Part shown: in pieces, positions 14,001 through 22,782 of the stretch
Numbering within the stretch: position 1 is the first letter of the stretch
Layout of the letters: the number at the start of each line of letters is the position of its first letter
Assembly: GCA_003586115.2 (NCBI GenBank)
Contig: QVOM02000112.1
Span: 50,094,212-50,158,211 of the forward strand
Length of the DNA: 64,000 nucleotides
Direction of reading: 5' to 3'
Source of the DNA: Salvator merianae
Taxonomy: Eukaryota > Chordata > Lepidosauria > Squamata > Teiidae
Program-made: the position numbers and the translations under genes
Notes under the pieces: model-generated
The model's database searches: none
Told to the model about the DNA's origin: nothing
The model's input: only the letters and a program-made list of their open reading frames with translations

Positions 14001-16842
14001 TCATATAAGAATACAACATTAGCAAGAGGAAGAAAGGTGAATATTAGACTTAATATTAAAAATATTAATCTCCCTTTAGAAGCAGGAACTTGAAGTCAGT
14101 GCCATATATGGACCATCCTCACAATTCTTGTACAGCACTATATAGTCATATAGGGCGTGTTCACACTTTATGCTAGTGAGCGTCAGGGACACTCACCATG
14201 AGCACTTTGGACACAAAGGAGAATATAAATGCAAATATAAATATAAATGCAGATATAAATATAAATATAATAACTTATACTTCTATTATCTGGTGTCCAA
14301 TGAGTAAAAAGACCAAAGAACCCCTCAAATTAATTCCATAAGAGCTTCCTTACTGCGCCTTACTGACATTTTCTTCCACAACCATCCAGTAGCCAAATTA
14401 TATGTGAAATTGTGCATGTTCATTCAGAATTAAGTTCCATTTATTCAAGCCTCTACTTGTTTCAGCTTTTCAGCCTTTTAAGTGGATCTTTTAACTCCTG
14501 ATGACAAAGAAGAGCTTATGAATAAACTGATATCTCTGTCTGCTTTAGAGCTTTTACAGGTTCAGGCTTAGACTACTGTCAGCTATATCATATTGAGTGC
14601 ACAGTGATAGCAAATAATGGAAAAATGTTGCAACTGAGGGCCTCTCCACACTTGCCAGTAGAATGGACCACGGTCCACTTCTAGGGTTAGGCCTCTTTCA
14701 TCCACACAGAGTGGACCAGAGAGGCCCCACCCCTCCTACTACACTTCATCCATACAAAGGGCCTGTTCGCACTACAGCGGTGGAACGTTCTTGTCCGTTC
14801 GCTGGAACGGAGCTTTCGCACTGCCGCGGGCATGAGCCTCACCCGATCCGAACCACTTCGTACCCGATTCGTACCTGATCCTGGGTAAGGCAAGACAAGT
14901 AAAAGCTTGTCTTCATCCCGACCTGCATGATGGAGCAAAGATCGGGCACGGTGCTTTCGCACTGTTGTCGGCGTTTGCAATGGCATGCGTGGTCTGCAGC
15001 TTCGCACCCCGGTACGATGCTCCATACCCCTAGTACGAAACTTCGTAACTGGGATAGCCCTTTGGGCATGGCAGCCTAGCTGCCGTTACGAAGCCAGCTC
15101 CGTAAGGAGCCCCTGGTTACGAAGCGGAGCACGATGTTACGGAGTGCGGTAGTGAACTAGCGGCTGCCATTCGCACTGTTCCCTCTGCTGGTCAGCTTCG
15201 GGTCCGTTCCTCTGGCCGGGAGTGCGAATGGCAGCAAGCGTTCTCCAACCCCTCTGTTCCAAAGCCAACTACTAGGAACGGTCTACCGAGCTCAATGCGA
15301 AAAGGCCCAAAATGGCCTCCTGGTCCAGTCTACTAGTAAGCCTCTTTTTTGAGGTACTAGGTGGTGGTATACCAGACCGTGGAGGCTGTAGATGGCATAC
15401 ATCCATGGTCCAGTACACCACAGAGGATCCATTTCAATGGTCTGGTATACCATGGGGGACCATTTTGGAGGTTCTTCACACCAATTCCAAAGCTTGCATC
15501 ACACAGGGTCTAGCCCATCCCAATGCTAACATCATGGTTCTTCTCAGGAGCAATCCATCTCAGCTTGGGGTGGATTACTTATTCTGGGCCAGAGGGTCCC
15601 ACTCTGGTCAGCTCTGCCAGCCTCCAGTGCAAATTTGGCCGGAGTACTGATAATGCCAAGAACTTAAGACAGAAATCACTGGCTCTTTAGTTTGCTCACT
15701 TATACTTCTTATTATCTTATGGATTAACAACAATCAGACTTTGTTCTTTTTTTGCTCCTACAGTACATATTAATTTGACTGTATTGGGATTATACGGATT
15801 TTTCCTTTATTTTAGACTGTAGGGAAAAAAGATTAGTGTATAGTTGTAAAGGATTTTATGAAGTTCAAATGCTGTTTGAACTTGTTGACTTGTTCACTGC
15901 CCTGGAACGTTGGTGGAGGTTGCATATAAAAATCTAAATAAACCAGACTAGACCAAACCAAGGTTTTTGGTGCATTGTTCAGTCACAGCTGGGAAGACTG
16001 GGCCTTGGGCAGAAACAAAGGAAAGTCTGTTGACAACATTTTGACAAGAAAATCTTAATTTTATTAAAGTTTCAAAAGTTGAGTCATTTTTGTTAAATTC
16101 TTACAGTTTTTTTGTTTTAATTAGACACCTAACCGATGAAGGGATCATGTACTAGAATAGACCACTTTTATTGTGCTAAAATTGTCTGTCAGTGAAGTTT
16201 TGGGAACACCCACATGCTAATTATCTATTCATATTCTGATATACATAAGCAGTTGTCTAACCACAGTAACTGCTTACAGCAGAAATAAAGGTTTCTGTAC
16301 AGAAATTTCATCACAGTTTTTGATTTCACAAGTGTACTCTGCAATGTTGTGATTCTGGAAGTGAACTTTCTTAGAGACAAATGTTCTCTGTGCAAATGTG
16401 TCAAAAGCTATTGAGAGTTGCATTACTCACTTTGATGCTTGCACATTTTTGTATGATGATAGAAGGAAATAATATTTAATAATTGAAACATTTAGTGTTT
16501 AATTGCTAGCTTCATGCCAGCATTTTGTGTTCAACGTATATTTAAGCCTTTTTCTGTCAATGCAACATGTTTATTGTTCTATCATAGACCTTTTCTGCAC
16601 TTACCTTCAACACACAGTTATCATCTTTTAAAACAGATTAGAGCTTAAGGCATATCTTGAAGTTTTTATATGAAGTGTTTTGTCTTTTTCTCTCTAGCAA
16701 ATATTCTGCTTCACCTTTTTATATGGATCTGCATCAGTTGGCAGAGAACATTTGCAGAAGGAGAATTTTCTCTCAGCGCCCAGCCACGCTAGTTAGAGAA
16801 CTTTTTGTTCCACTGAAAGAATATTTTAAAACTTTTCAATAA
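1941..16842 (+). CDS. DNMT3L: DNMT3L-like DNA methyltransferase regulator, C-terminal part (6 exons)
   Basis: Spliced exons 1941-2025, 3518-3606, 8045-8120, 12421-12560, 13187-13269 and 16698-16842 join in frame (618 nt, 205 residues plus TAA); every intron is GT-AG. The product is the methyltransferase-like domain of a DNMT3 protein. Motif I reads SLFDNI (residues 21-26), then DVTDVTRKH, EEWGPFDFIFGSTPP (60-74), FFWMFIDN (107-114), NAVHIWSN and a C-terminal LFVPLKEYFK. Active DNMT3A/B have a Pro-Cys catalytic pair in motif IV; here it is Pro-Pro (73-74), as in mammalian DNMT3L. The protein should therefore be catalytically inactive and act in the nucleus by binding DNMT3A/B and stimulating them. 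The C-terminal target-recognition part is short, as in DNMT3L. The N-terminal ADD-domain exons are outside the window. The next gene, ICOSLG, follows in the same orientation about 7 kb on. The alternative, a decayed DNMT3A/B copy, is unlikely because the frame, splice sites and DNMT3L-type substitutions are all intact. Confidence 0.9.
2134..2245. mobile_element. MITE family G (hairpin, TTAAGGGCAGG arms)
   Basis: CAGCAGTGGCCCATTGCTTTAAGGGCAGG is answered downstream by CCTGCCCTTAAAGCGACAGGC...CTGCTGGCCC in inverted order. Related copies are at 40448-40665 and within 40975-41115. Confidence 0.65.
2540..2960. mobile_element. TIR element family C, degenerate, with central palindrome
   Basis: The unit shares AACAAAAGTTCC, GGGGCCCCCACATACCAG and ACCAGTAGACC with copies at 35183, 44961 and elsewhere. 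Inverted arms ACCAGTAGACCTC at 2820-2832 and GAGGTCTACTGGT at 2839-2851 are exact. The 94-residue open frame on it is not a gene. Confidence 0.6.
3518..3606 (+). CDS. DNMT3L: DNMT3L exon b
   Basis: This 89-nt exon follows TTCTGCAG and ends at CAT|GTAAGT, a strong donor. It encodes ELKRFGFLGQ, then NGKLKYLEDVTDVTRKH. In human DNMT3L the same place has a Leu-Lys-His...Val-Asp-Val-Thr-Asp run, so this is the region between motifs I and IV. Confidence 0.88.
3735..3960. mobile_element. TIR element family D, partial
   Basis: The segment CATGCGCATGCACAGTGGCCAGAACAACAATGGC recurs at 5590-5625 in the larger family D copy. It lies in the DNMT3L intron 3607-8044. Confidence 0.55.
4650..4745. repeat. 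Inverted repeat hairpin
   Basis: CAGGCAAGCAAAAACCT at 4664-4680 is matched exactly by AGGTTTTTGCTTGCCTG at 4724-4740. The AT-rich loop is also partly self-complementary. Probably a small MITE. Confidence 0.7.
4855..5015 (-). mobile_element. CR1-like LINE 3' fragment
   Basis: It contains AGCCAGTTCTCACAGTGGCCAACC and CCCACCAGCAGGACATGAG, the complement of the 3' UTR of squamate CR1 elements. A second copy of the same segment lies at 29770-29985. Confidence 0.7.
5300..5830. mobile_element. TIR element family D, long copy
   Basis: It is rich in GCGCATGCGC-type palindromes (CAGCGCATGCGCACATCCAGGTATT, CACTGCGCATGCGCAG). The segment TCCAGGTATTGAAATA and the GGGATACTCTGGAGAAAAG end recur, in opposite orientation, at 9945-10370. 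The overlapping short frames on both strands are by-products of this repetitive sequence. Confidence 0.65.
5831..6640. other. Intron DNA, AT-rich, nothing recognised
   Basis: Part of the DNMT3L intron 3607-8044. No exon with both splice sites and no clear repeat was seen. Confidence 0.5.
6650..7380. repeat. GC-rich degenerate repeat built on GGCCCAATCGGGGCA / CATGCGC units
   Basis: About 730 bp of short, variable units (CCCGATTGGGGCA, CAGCCCGATCG, GGCCCAATCGGGGCATCA, GATCGGGCATC) in both orientations. It is CpG-rich in an otherwise AT-rich intron. Both strands give open frames of 60-100 codons with repeated amino-acid words, so these are not genes. It may be the inside of a TIR element of the GCATGCGC type. 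Confidence 0.6.
7384..7426. repeat. Perfect 20-bp palindrome with 3-base loop
   Basis: GCAACCTTACCTGAAGCTCA at 7384-7403 is followed after CGA by its exact reverse complement at 7407-7426. It marks the centre or an edge junction of the adjacent GC-rich repeat. Confidence 0.9.
8045..8120 (+). CDS. DNMT3L: DNMT3L exon c: motif IV with Pro-Pro in place of Pro-Cys
   Basis: This 76-nt exon starts after TTTATTAG and ends at ACTG|GTAAGC. It encodes IEEWGPFDFIFGSTPP then TAKSYKQPT. EEWGPFD is the near-invariant DNMT3 signature. The following Gly-Ser-Thr-Pro-Pro replaces the Gly-Ser-Pro-Cys of active enzymes, removing the catalytic cysteine. Confidence 0.92.
8121..9065. other. DNMT3L intron, AT-rich, nothing recognised
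   Basis: No exon-like segment and no clear repeat was seen between exon c and the TIR element starting near 9066. Confidence 0.45.
9066..9640. mobile_element. TIR element family B, long copy
   Basis: It starts GGGCCTTTTCACACTTGCAGG and carries GAGTGTCAGGG, GGAGCACAAAACCATGCTCC and CCGGGAGCTGGTCTGCTCCC, motifs shared with 10859, 27876, 30812 and 58900. A 291-codon open frame over it (9093-9968) has no protein character and runs across repeat boundaries, so it is not called. Confidence 0.65.
9945..10370. mobile_element. TIR element family D, inverted copy
   Basis: Shares GAAATACCTGGATATGCAC, GCACAAGTCCCTATGTTGTACAGCC and CCAGAGGGGCTTTTCTCCAGAATATC with 5300-5830 in inverse order. Contains a hairpin around CACATGTGTGG. 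Confidence 0.65.
10859..11225. mobile_element. TIR element family B
   Basis: Contains GGAGCACTAAATTGTGCTCC and CTACCAGGAGCAGATAGACTGCTCCTGGTAGAG, internal palindromes typical of family B. Confidence 0.6.
11740..12070. mobile_element. TIR element family C, partial
   Basis: Has the AAATGGGTCCCCCTTAGGGTGC and GGGCATTATGGCACCGCACC segment of family C, in the intron before DNMT3L exon d. Confidence 0.5.
12421..12560 (+). CDS. DNMT3L: DNMT3L exon d: DNMT3A-binding interface region
   Basis: This 140-nt exon follows CCTGTTGCAG and ends at AAA|GTAAAT. It encodes WYFYQYFRILQYGKP, then KPFFWMFIDNIVLEEEDRD, then TASRFFK. In DNMT3A and DNMT3L this part holds the Phe-rich surface through which the two proteins pair. 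The motif VI Glu-Asn-Val of active enzymes is Asp-Asn-Ile here, again DNMT3L-like. Confidence 0.93.
13187..13269 (+). CDS. DNMT3L: DNMT3L exon e
   Basis: This 83-nt exon runs from TTTAAAAG|ATGGAACCT to AACAG|GTGAAT. It encodes MEPVLIYKQYGNIQNAVHIW and then SNVPSVN. Human DNMT3L has Met-Glu-Pro-Val and Gln-Asn-Ala-Val-Arg-Val-Trp-Ser-Asn at the same positions. The first ATG is an internal Met, not a start codon. Confidence 0.9.
13370..13640 (+). mobile_element. L2-like LINE 3' end
   Basis: It reads '...TTTAGACTCCTGTTCAAAACATATTTATTCACCCAGGCATTCCC', then the AT-rich 3' UTR 'TTAACCATTTTGTGACTTCATTGTAAAG'. This is the C-terminal end of ORF2 and 3' UTR of an L2-like LINE. Confidence 0.55.
13650..13830 (-). 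mobile_element. LINE 3' UTR fragment
   Basis: TTTACTGTATATCCCACCTTTCTTCCGAAGAGCTCAAGGTGGC is the complement of a common reptile LINE tail. It abuts the + strand fragment at 13370-13640. Confidence 0.5.
14210..14275. repeat. ATAAATATAAATGC tandem microsatellite
   Basis: Short tandem repeats of AATATAAATGC/AATATA. Confidence 0.8.
14638..15650. mobile_element. TIR element family C with a second element nested in it
   Basis: It begins GGGCCTCTCCACACTTGCCAG and continues after 15311 with TGGTCCAGTCTACTAG and a GGTATACCA-rich part. The outer copy is split by the CpG-rich element at 14759-15308. Confidence 0.65.
14759..15308. mobile_element. Nested CpG-rich TIR element (GGGCCTGTTCGCACT)
   Basis: Left end GGGCCTGTTCGCACT and right end AATGCGAAAAGGCCC are inverted repeats, with AAA on both sides as a 3-bp duplication. 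The inside is full of TTCGCACTG and TTCGTAAC words in both orientations. Confidence 0.75.
15845..15950 (+). mobile_element. LINE 3' UTR fragment
   Basis: CACTGCCCTGGAACGTTGGTGGAGGTTGCATATAAAAATC resembles the end of L2-like LINEs ('...GGGCGGTATATAAAT'). Confidence 0.4.
16698..16842 (+). CDS. DNMT3L: DNMT3L last coding exon and stop
   Basis: This exon starts after TCTCTCTAG and reads in frame to TAA at 16840-16842. It encodes SKYSASPFYMDLHQLAENIC, then RRRIFSQRPATLVRELFVPL and KEYFKTFQ. The end matches the conserved LeuPheXProLeuLysGluTyrPhe terminus of DNMT3 proteins. The central stretch is divergent, as it also is in mammalian DNMT3L, where the target-recognition domain is degenerate. Confidence 0.9.
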
Positions 16843-16892
16843 GATATTGCTGCTTTACTGTACGAATATTGTTAGATTGGCTACTTTCTATA

Positions 16893-16898
16893 ATTAAA
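16893..16898 (+). terminator. Probable DNMT3L polyadenylation signal (ATTAAA)
   Basis: ATTAAA lies about 50 bases after the DNMT3L stop codon and is followed by a T/G-rich stretch. It is the common variant of AATAAA and fits a very short 3' UTR. It is called from position only. Confidence 0.45.
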
Positions 16899-17157
16899 GT
16901 TTACTTTGTTATGAAACAAACACAAGTAATTTAGTTCTTTTTTGTTCATCTCATTGGAAGAGTTCTATCTCAGTTTTTCTGACCTTTCTGAACGTTTTTT
17001 ATTGTGAAATCCTAATGATTTATAGTTCAATTTTAATTACTGAATTATACTTCAAAATGCTCTGCATAAGCTAAAAGTTGTATGTTAAAACAGATGAAAC
17101 ACTTTATACTTTCAGAATCTTCCCTAGTTATTTAATGCCTGACCCTGAATATACAGA

Positions 17158-17404
17158 GGGCATTTTTGCACTTTCCGCCTTAGAATGGGATAATTACCCC
17201 ATTCTAAAGTAGAATGGACCATGCAGTATGGACATTGACTATCACCTCCTGGTAAGGTTGTAGAGCATTAATTAGTGCTCCACAGGTAGTAGTGATCAGG
17301 AGCCATTGTAGCCCACTCCCAGCCACTCAGACCACTGCAAGGTGCAGATGCACCTGGCAAGCATGCATGCTTGATGCTTGCTAGCAGGAAGAGCGAAAAG
17401 GCCC
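17158..17404. mobile_element. MITE family B
   Basis: Ends GGGCATTTTTGCACTTTCCG and GAGCGAAAAGGCCC. Inside is TTAGAATGGGATAATTACCCCATTCTAA, a palindrome shared with 27876-28285. Confidence 0.7.
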
Positions 17405-17689
17405 AGAGATTCCTTTGGAGCTCTTCACAGTCATTTATTTTTAACTTTCAGAACAATTTGGTGTCATCAGCAAACTTGGACATCTGTATGTTCATTCCTA
17501 ACAACTTTGGGAGCATTAGCAAACTTGGCTACAGGAAGTGAAAGAAGAATCAGTTAAAGTCCTAATTAGTATTTGCCAACAAGTTTGGAAAACTATCCAA
17601 AGGATTGGAAGGAGTCAGTTTATGTACTGATACACAAGAAAGCAAATCTGACTGATCGTTCCAATTACTGTAACTTCTCTCTTATCTCA

Positions 17690-18154
17690 GGGGTTGTTCG
17701 CACTTGCCGGCCTGGTATGGTATAATAATACGGTACCAAGAGGTGAAGGTCAAGTGCAATGTCGGCCATCCACACTTCAAGCACTAAACTAGCCCTCTAC
17801 TTGGCCACCAGCACTTGAAGTGCAAATGGTCAGCCCAGAACTGCCCAGATAACCGAGGCAATGGCTGCACCAGCATCTGGTGAGAGACCAGCTGTTGGCA
17901 TGGTGATCCAGACATGCGCATAACTGTGCAGCTGAGTCACACTGCCACGCCCACTCGCTGCGCTGCACTTGGAAGAGGGTGCGGATGCTAGCATCCAGGA
18001 GCCATCTGGACATTCCTGGTAAGCGTAAGTACTGGTACTGCTTTTTAGCAGTCCACTGCTGGATGGCTTTGAGAGAGACTGCAGCAATTTCTGGTAAGTT
18101 GCCATGGCTACCCAGTGCGGACAGAGCGATCCACTCCAAAGTGTGAACAGGCCC
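17690..18154. mobile_element. TIR element (family B-like) inserted in BovB
   Basis: Ends GGGGTTGTTCGCAC and GTGTGAACAGGCCC are inverted; TCA stands on both sides (17687-17689, 18155-18157). The BovB sequence is continuous across the insertion, which fixes the boundaries. Confidence 0.85.
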
Positions 18155-18624
18155 TCACATGTCACTAAGATTAACCGATTGCTACCTTACAAAGAGAACT
18201 ACAAGATACACAGGCAGGTTTGGGGAGAAGCAATGGAACGAAATATATCATTGCTGATGTAATATGAATTCTGGAAAAAGCAAAGGAATTTCAGAAGAAA
18301 ATCCATATATGTGTCATCAGTTACAAGGAAGCTTTTGACTATGTCAATCATATTAAATAGTGGAAAGTTTTAAGCAAGATGGGCATTCATGACACCTGAC
18401 TGTACTCAGGAGGAGCTTGTCAGAACCGTCGGAACAGAGCATGGAGAGACAGACTGATTTCTACTTGGTAATGGAGTAAAACAAGGGTGTATATTCTTGT
18501 CTTATCTGCTTAACCAATATGTCGAATATATAATGCAAAAAACTGACCTGGAAGAAAATGAGTGCGGCTTTAAGACAGGGGAAGAACATTAACAACCTCA
18601 GATACACAGATGATACCACTCTAT

Positions 18625-20094
18625 GGCTGCGGTCAGACATCGTCAATGTAATCCGTATCAGAAGAGTACACACAGTGAATTCGTCTTCTGGTCGTTCCCA
18701 CAGTTACAATTTAACACGGAGTCAATTCATTCTTGCTCGTTCCCACACTGATATTTCCCGTGCTTGGCAGTACCCTTTCTGCCTCCACCCCTCGTCAAAT
18801 TCTCCTCCCTGTGCAGTCAGCAATTGGCTGCAGTCCCAACGTTCAAACCTTGACGTCACAAGGGCGGGAAAGTAAAGCTCCACTCTCCGTAGGTCCCCCG
18901 CTGCTGCCTCAGAACATGGATTCACTTGGCAGAGTTACTAGTAGGCATTTGTCATTTGCTCCTTCTCCCCACTACAGCCTCTATCTACACAAGCAGAACT
19001 TTAAAACTATGTTCACTTTAAAACTATGAACTTTAAAAAACTAAGCTTTTGAAATGCTGATTTCTGCTCCCCTGCTGGTGCACTTTAACGCAACTGCGCA
19101 ATTTAAAAGTAGCGTAAAAGCAGGGAGAGGTCCATAACAAAGGGAAACAGTGGGGAGGGAGCTGGGAGAAAGATGCATGTTGAGGGCTTCGTCTTCCAGG
19201 CCATCTCACTTCCCCCCTTTTCCCCACTAGCTGCGCAATGAGATGCCTTAATATGTATCTATGTGTGGGGATTTGGGGGTGGGAGGTATTGGCCGCCTGG
19301 GTCCCCAAAGAAAGTGGAGGGGGCGAAGGCGGAGATTGGGAGGGAAGAGAGACGGAAACTGCTTGCCAGAGATGGTTGCCTGCTTTAAAAGAAGGAGGAA
19401 GAAACACACACACACACACGAGAGGGAGAAATCTGTGTTATCTATGCGCGCCTTTCTCGGCAAGCTCAGCGAGGAAGAGAGAGTGAGTGAGTATGCCCTG
19501 GGGGTGGGGAAGAAAGGTTTTCCTTATTTAGAGCTGTAGCTTTCTGTCGAGGGAAAAAAACGGGGGATGGATGGAGAGCGTTTGGGATTGGTGTGGTGAT
19601 CGCCGTCGTCTTTCCCCTCTTGCGGAAAACGCTACTAGAATAAGCGAACATCCCACGTTCAAGGCTGCAGCTGCGTATGAGACTGAGGTAAAAAAAAGAA
19701 GCACAGGAACGGAGACACACACACGCCCGCACACCCACCCTGCCGTTTCTTTTCCGCTGGCAGCAACGGGGATAATGGAGGCAGAGGAAACTACTGCGCT
19801 TCCTGCCCACCCACAAAGTCTGTCATTGGACGGCACAAAATGGGGATCCCTCCCTCTGCACGCCCCCCAAAACAGTACGGGCCCTCTCAAATAATCGCTT
19901 TCCCCATGCCCACAGCACAAAGTAAAGCGCGCTAGCGATCTGGAACGGCTTGAGAGTTCATTAAATCCGAAGACAAAGTAATCCGCATTTCGCCAATTTA
20001 ATCCATAAAAATTACGGAACGGCAAGATCATGTTGGGACAGCGGGAAGTGAAGACGGCCTTTAAACTGATTAAATGCCGTGTCCGACCACGGCC
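18625..20094. mobile_element. 1.47-kb TIR element carrying a CpG-rich segment, inserted in BovB
   Basis: Left end GGCTGCGGTCAGACATCG and right end TGTCCGACCACGGCC are inverted repeats of about 27 bp with mismatches. TAT flanks both sides (18622-18624, 20095-20097). BovB RT sequence continues on both sides, so the whole 1470 bp is one insertion. The TIRs match the two shorter elements at 21602 and 25189 (GGCCGTGGTCACACC). The middle (about 19030-19960) is rich in CpG and GA, with a CRE at 18851-18858. No transposase is recognisable. A 167-codon frame on the - strand (19528-20031) has a low-complexity look and no known domain. Confidence 0.8.
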
Positions 20095-20370
20095 TATGTG
20101 CAGAACAGGGAGAAGATTTAAGGGCCTTTCTAGCCAGAGTCAAAGAAGAGAGTGAGAAGATCTGGAAGCAGTTAATGACTTTTGTCTCCTGCGAGCCATG
20201 ATTAATAATAAAAGGCCCAGCACTCAGGAAGTATGCCAAAAGTTTGTACTGGAACAAGCAGCAATTTAAGGTTTAGGGAAGATTTTCCAAGTGTCACGAG
20301 AAGCACAAATGAAGAGGCTTAAACTATCATATTTTGGGCACATAATGCGAAGATTAAAGTCTCTGGGCCA

Positions 20371-21598
20371 CAATACTGGCCTGTGCAGAAAGGGCCACTG
20401 TCTTTGCATGCCTCTGAATTACTTTGTCCACCAATACTCTCTAAAACTTTGCAAGGACATAAACTAAGGGGTCCTGTTTGTTGGGTTGAGGCTGGGAACC
20501 TCTAGCATTTGTGCCTGTTCTATATCAACACAATGACAGTTTGGTGGGATGGTTCTAGGGCTTGCAGAGGTAGATCTTTGTGGAGAAAAATAGGATAACC
20601 TGTGATCCTCCTGATGCTATACAAGGAAGGGCAGGTATTGACCTGGCATTCCCAAGATAGTCCCAATTTAAGCAGTCAAACCCCCAATATATCACTATTA
20701 TGGGAAATCCCAGCAATGATGCCGGGTTTCCTCTAACAGTAATTGTTGTCAGTCAGCAGCTTTGGCAGCTAGCCCAGTTAAGCCAACCAGAAGCCAAACA
20801 AGTGCATGAACAATAACAAAAGGAAGTGGCCGGGTGCTTGGCTGGTTTCCAGGAGCCCCAACTGGGCTGATTGCAAAAGCTGCAGACAGATATTGACGTA
20901 ACCACGAGTTGAGGCTGTTCCTCACGCCTGGTGGGGAATGGCAAAAGGCAATCCTGGGATCTTGTTTCGGTCCTACATTCTCTCTTGCAGTCTGGAGGCA
21001 GCTCTAGAGTGTTGGCATTGCCTTTAGCTCTCTACCTGAGGTTCAAGACAAACGTCCCACTCATATGCTCTTCCCAAGAGGAAACTTCAGGCAGCCTCAC
21101 TTGCCCACCGGAGGTCTGTGCAATCCATACTTGTGTTTCTAGAAAAACGTAAAACCAGATTAGTTCGCCTTGAAGATGTTCTTAACTCCAAATTGTAGCC
21201 TGAGAAAGGAAGTAGAGGCACGTGCTGATTATTTAAGGGTCTTTAAAAAAAAATTAATTGGTTTTCTTAATTGATACATTATTGCAGATATTACTGACAT
21301 ATATTTTCCTTAAAACACTTTTAATTCTTAGTACCCTCCCTCCTCCCCCTTCCCGTACGCTCAGTCTCTGCCCAAATTATCTGTTGTTCACTGGAAGACA
21401 CTTTGTATCTGTTGCATCCACTCTATGCTCTCCGGGTTTGCAATCAAATATTCTTTCACTTTTGACCATTTTTCTACTCTGATTATTTAAGGACCTCAGC
21501 ATAGATCTTTGCAGCACTCTGACCTCTGCAATTGCTCCATAGACTCTACAGGCCCAGTTACAGCTAAGTTTTAACCCAGCTTCGGTTCACTTTCAGAC
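20371..21598. other. Intergenic DNA, mostly unrecognised
   Basis: It contains short MITE remnants (GGCCTGTGCAGAAAGGGCC at about 20378-20397, and a family D/E-like end near 20690-20730) but no exon with homology. Confidence 0.45.
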
Positions 21599-21601
21599 TG
21601 A

Positions 21602-22454
21602 GGCCACGGTCACACCGTAATTGTTTAGTCCGTCCCTGGGACGGACGGGGAGGAAGGCTGTTTTGGGTCTCCTGCAGCCTGGTCACACTTTAGTGTGACT
21701 AGGTGCCGCCTCCGCTGCCATTCTTGCCCTCCCAATGATAGGTGAGTTGGGGGAGGGAGGGCAGGGGAGTGGCAGGGGGAGAAATTGGGGGGTTGTGGGG
21801 AAGCAGTTGCAGCCGCGATTATGGCTGCAACTGTTTCCCACCCACCCCATAGAAGGCAGCTGACAGGGGGGGATGGGGGAGCTTTGGAGGGGGAGCCGGA
21901 AGCGACGGGGGTATGGTGGGAACCTCGCCAGACCCCCTGCCGTTTCCGCCTATCCCTCTGAAGCTCCCCCATCCCCCGCTGTCAGCTGCCGTTTATGGGG
22001 TGTATGAAGCAGTTGCAGCAGCTGACAGGGGAGTTTCGGAGGGGGAGCTGGAAGTGGCGGAGGGTCTGGGGGCAGTATCACCTCACCACCCTCCAGACCC
22101 CCTGCCACTTCCTGCTATCCCTCTGAAGCTCCCCCATCCCTCCCTGTCAGCTGCCGCCGCAATCGTGGCGCTTCCCACTCCCCCCACAAGACAGCAGCAA
22201 ACTTTGGGGGTGGGGAGAAGTGGGGGGGGCTTGGGAGGGGTAGCAGGAGGCAGTCACAGCCTCAGGGAGAATTGAGAGAGCGACAGGAGGTGGCCTGGCT
22301 GGGTCCATTTCTTACTGAAACGGACTCAGAATTTAGGACAATCCCTTTCCAGGCACGAAACTCCTTGGAAAAACCGGAAACACAATTTAGCATCTGGTTT
22401 CTGAGGAGTGAAACCATCCTCCGTCTCCAGAAAATGTGAGGTGTGATCATGGCC
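21602..22454 (-). mobile_element. TIR element family H, copy 1 (upstream of ICOSLG promoter)
   Basis: Ends GGCCACGGTCACACCG and GGTGTGATCATGGCC are inverted; TGA on both sides (21599-21601, 22455-22457) is a 3-bp duplication. The inside has repeated CTATCCCTCTGAAGCTCCCC and CTGTCAGCTGCCG units in both orientations. It is set here as - because copy 2 at 25189 runs the other way. Confidence 0.88.
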
Positions 22455-22632
22455 TGAGAGAACACATTAGTGAAGTAATAAGATGTTTTATTTCAGCATT
22501 ATCTAACTCAGAAAATCTCCCTTTGGGTTAGATAATGTGGAAAGAAAATGATTAGTCACTTTGCTGATATCTTCTTTCAGTCCAAAAGTGGAATGAAGCT
22601 GGATTAAAATTTAGGTGTGACTGGGTCCTTGG

Positions 22633-22782
22633 ACACTTTCTCACTGAGCCTTATTCCAGATTATATCCCAGAATATCAGGTCGCCATCCCCATGCAATTG
22701 CATAGACTATAGCAAATCCCAGGCAGATGGCAGGCCCCTATTCCGGGAAATAATCTGGAATAACATCCAGTGCAGAAGAGCC
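22633..22782. mobile_element. MITE family A, degenerate
   Basis: TCACTGAGCCTTATTCCAGATTATATCCCAGAATA and TAATCTGGAATAACATCCAGTGCAGAAGAGCC form the inverted ends. Confidence 0.7.

Larger units (their letters stand above)
17530..20370 (+). mobile_element. BovB LINE reverse-transcriptase region, broken by two TIR elements
   Basis: Three pieces belong together: 17530-17689, 18155-18624 and 20095-20370. They read (with frameshifts and stops) IRRKSIYVSSVTRKLLTMSI, VKQGCIFLSYLLNQYVEYIM and NNLRYTDDTTLW, the conserved RT core with the catalytic YADD box changed to YTDD. The 3' piece continues with RVKEESEK and SYFGHIMRR. Stops show that it is dead. Confidence 0.8.

Noticed and set aside
19528..20031. 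167-codon open frame on the - strand
   Set aside because: It lies inside the CpG-rich transposon, where stop codons are rare by composition; no domain is visible. The region is reported as an element instead.
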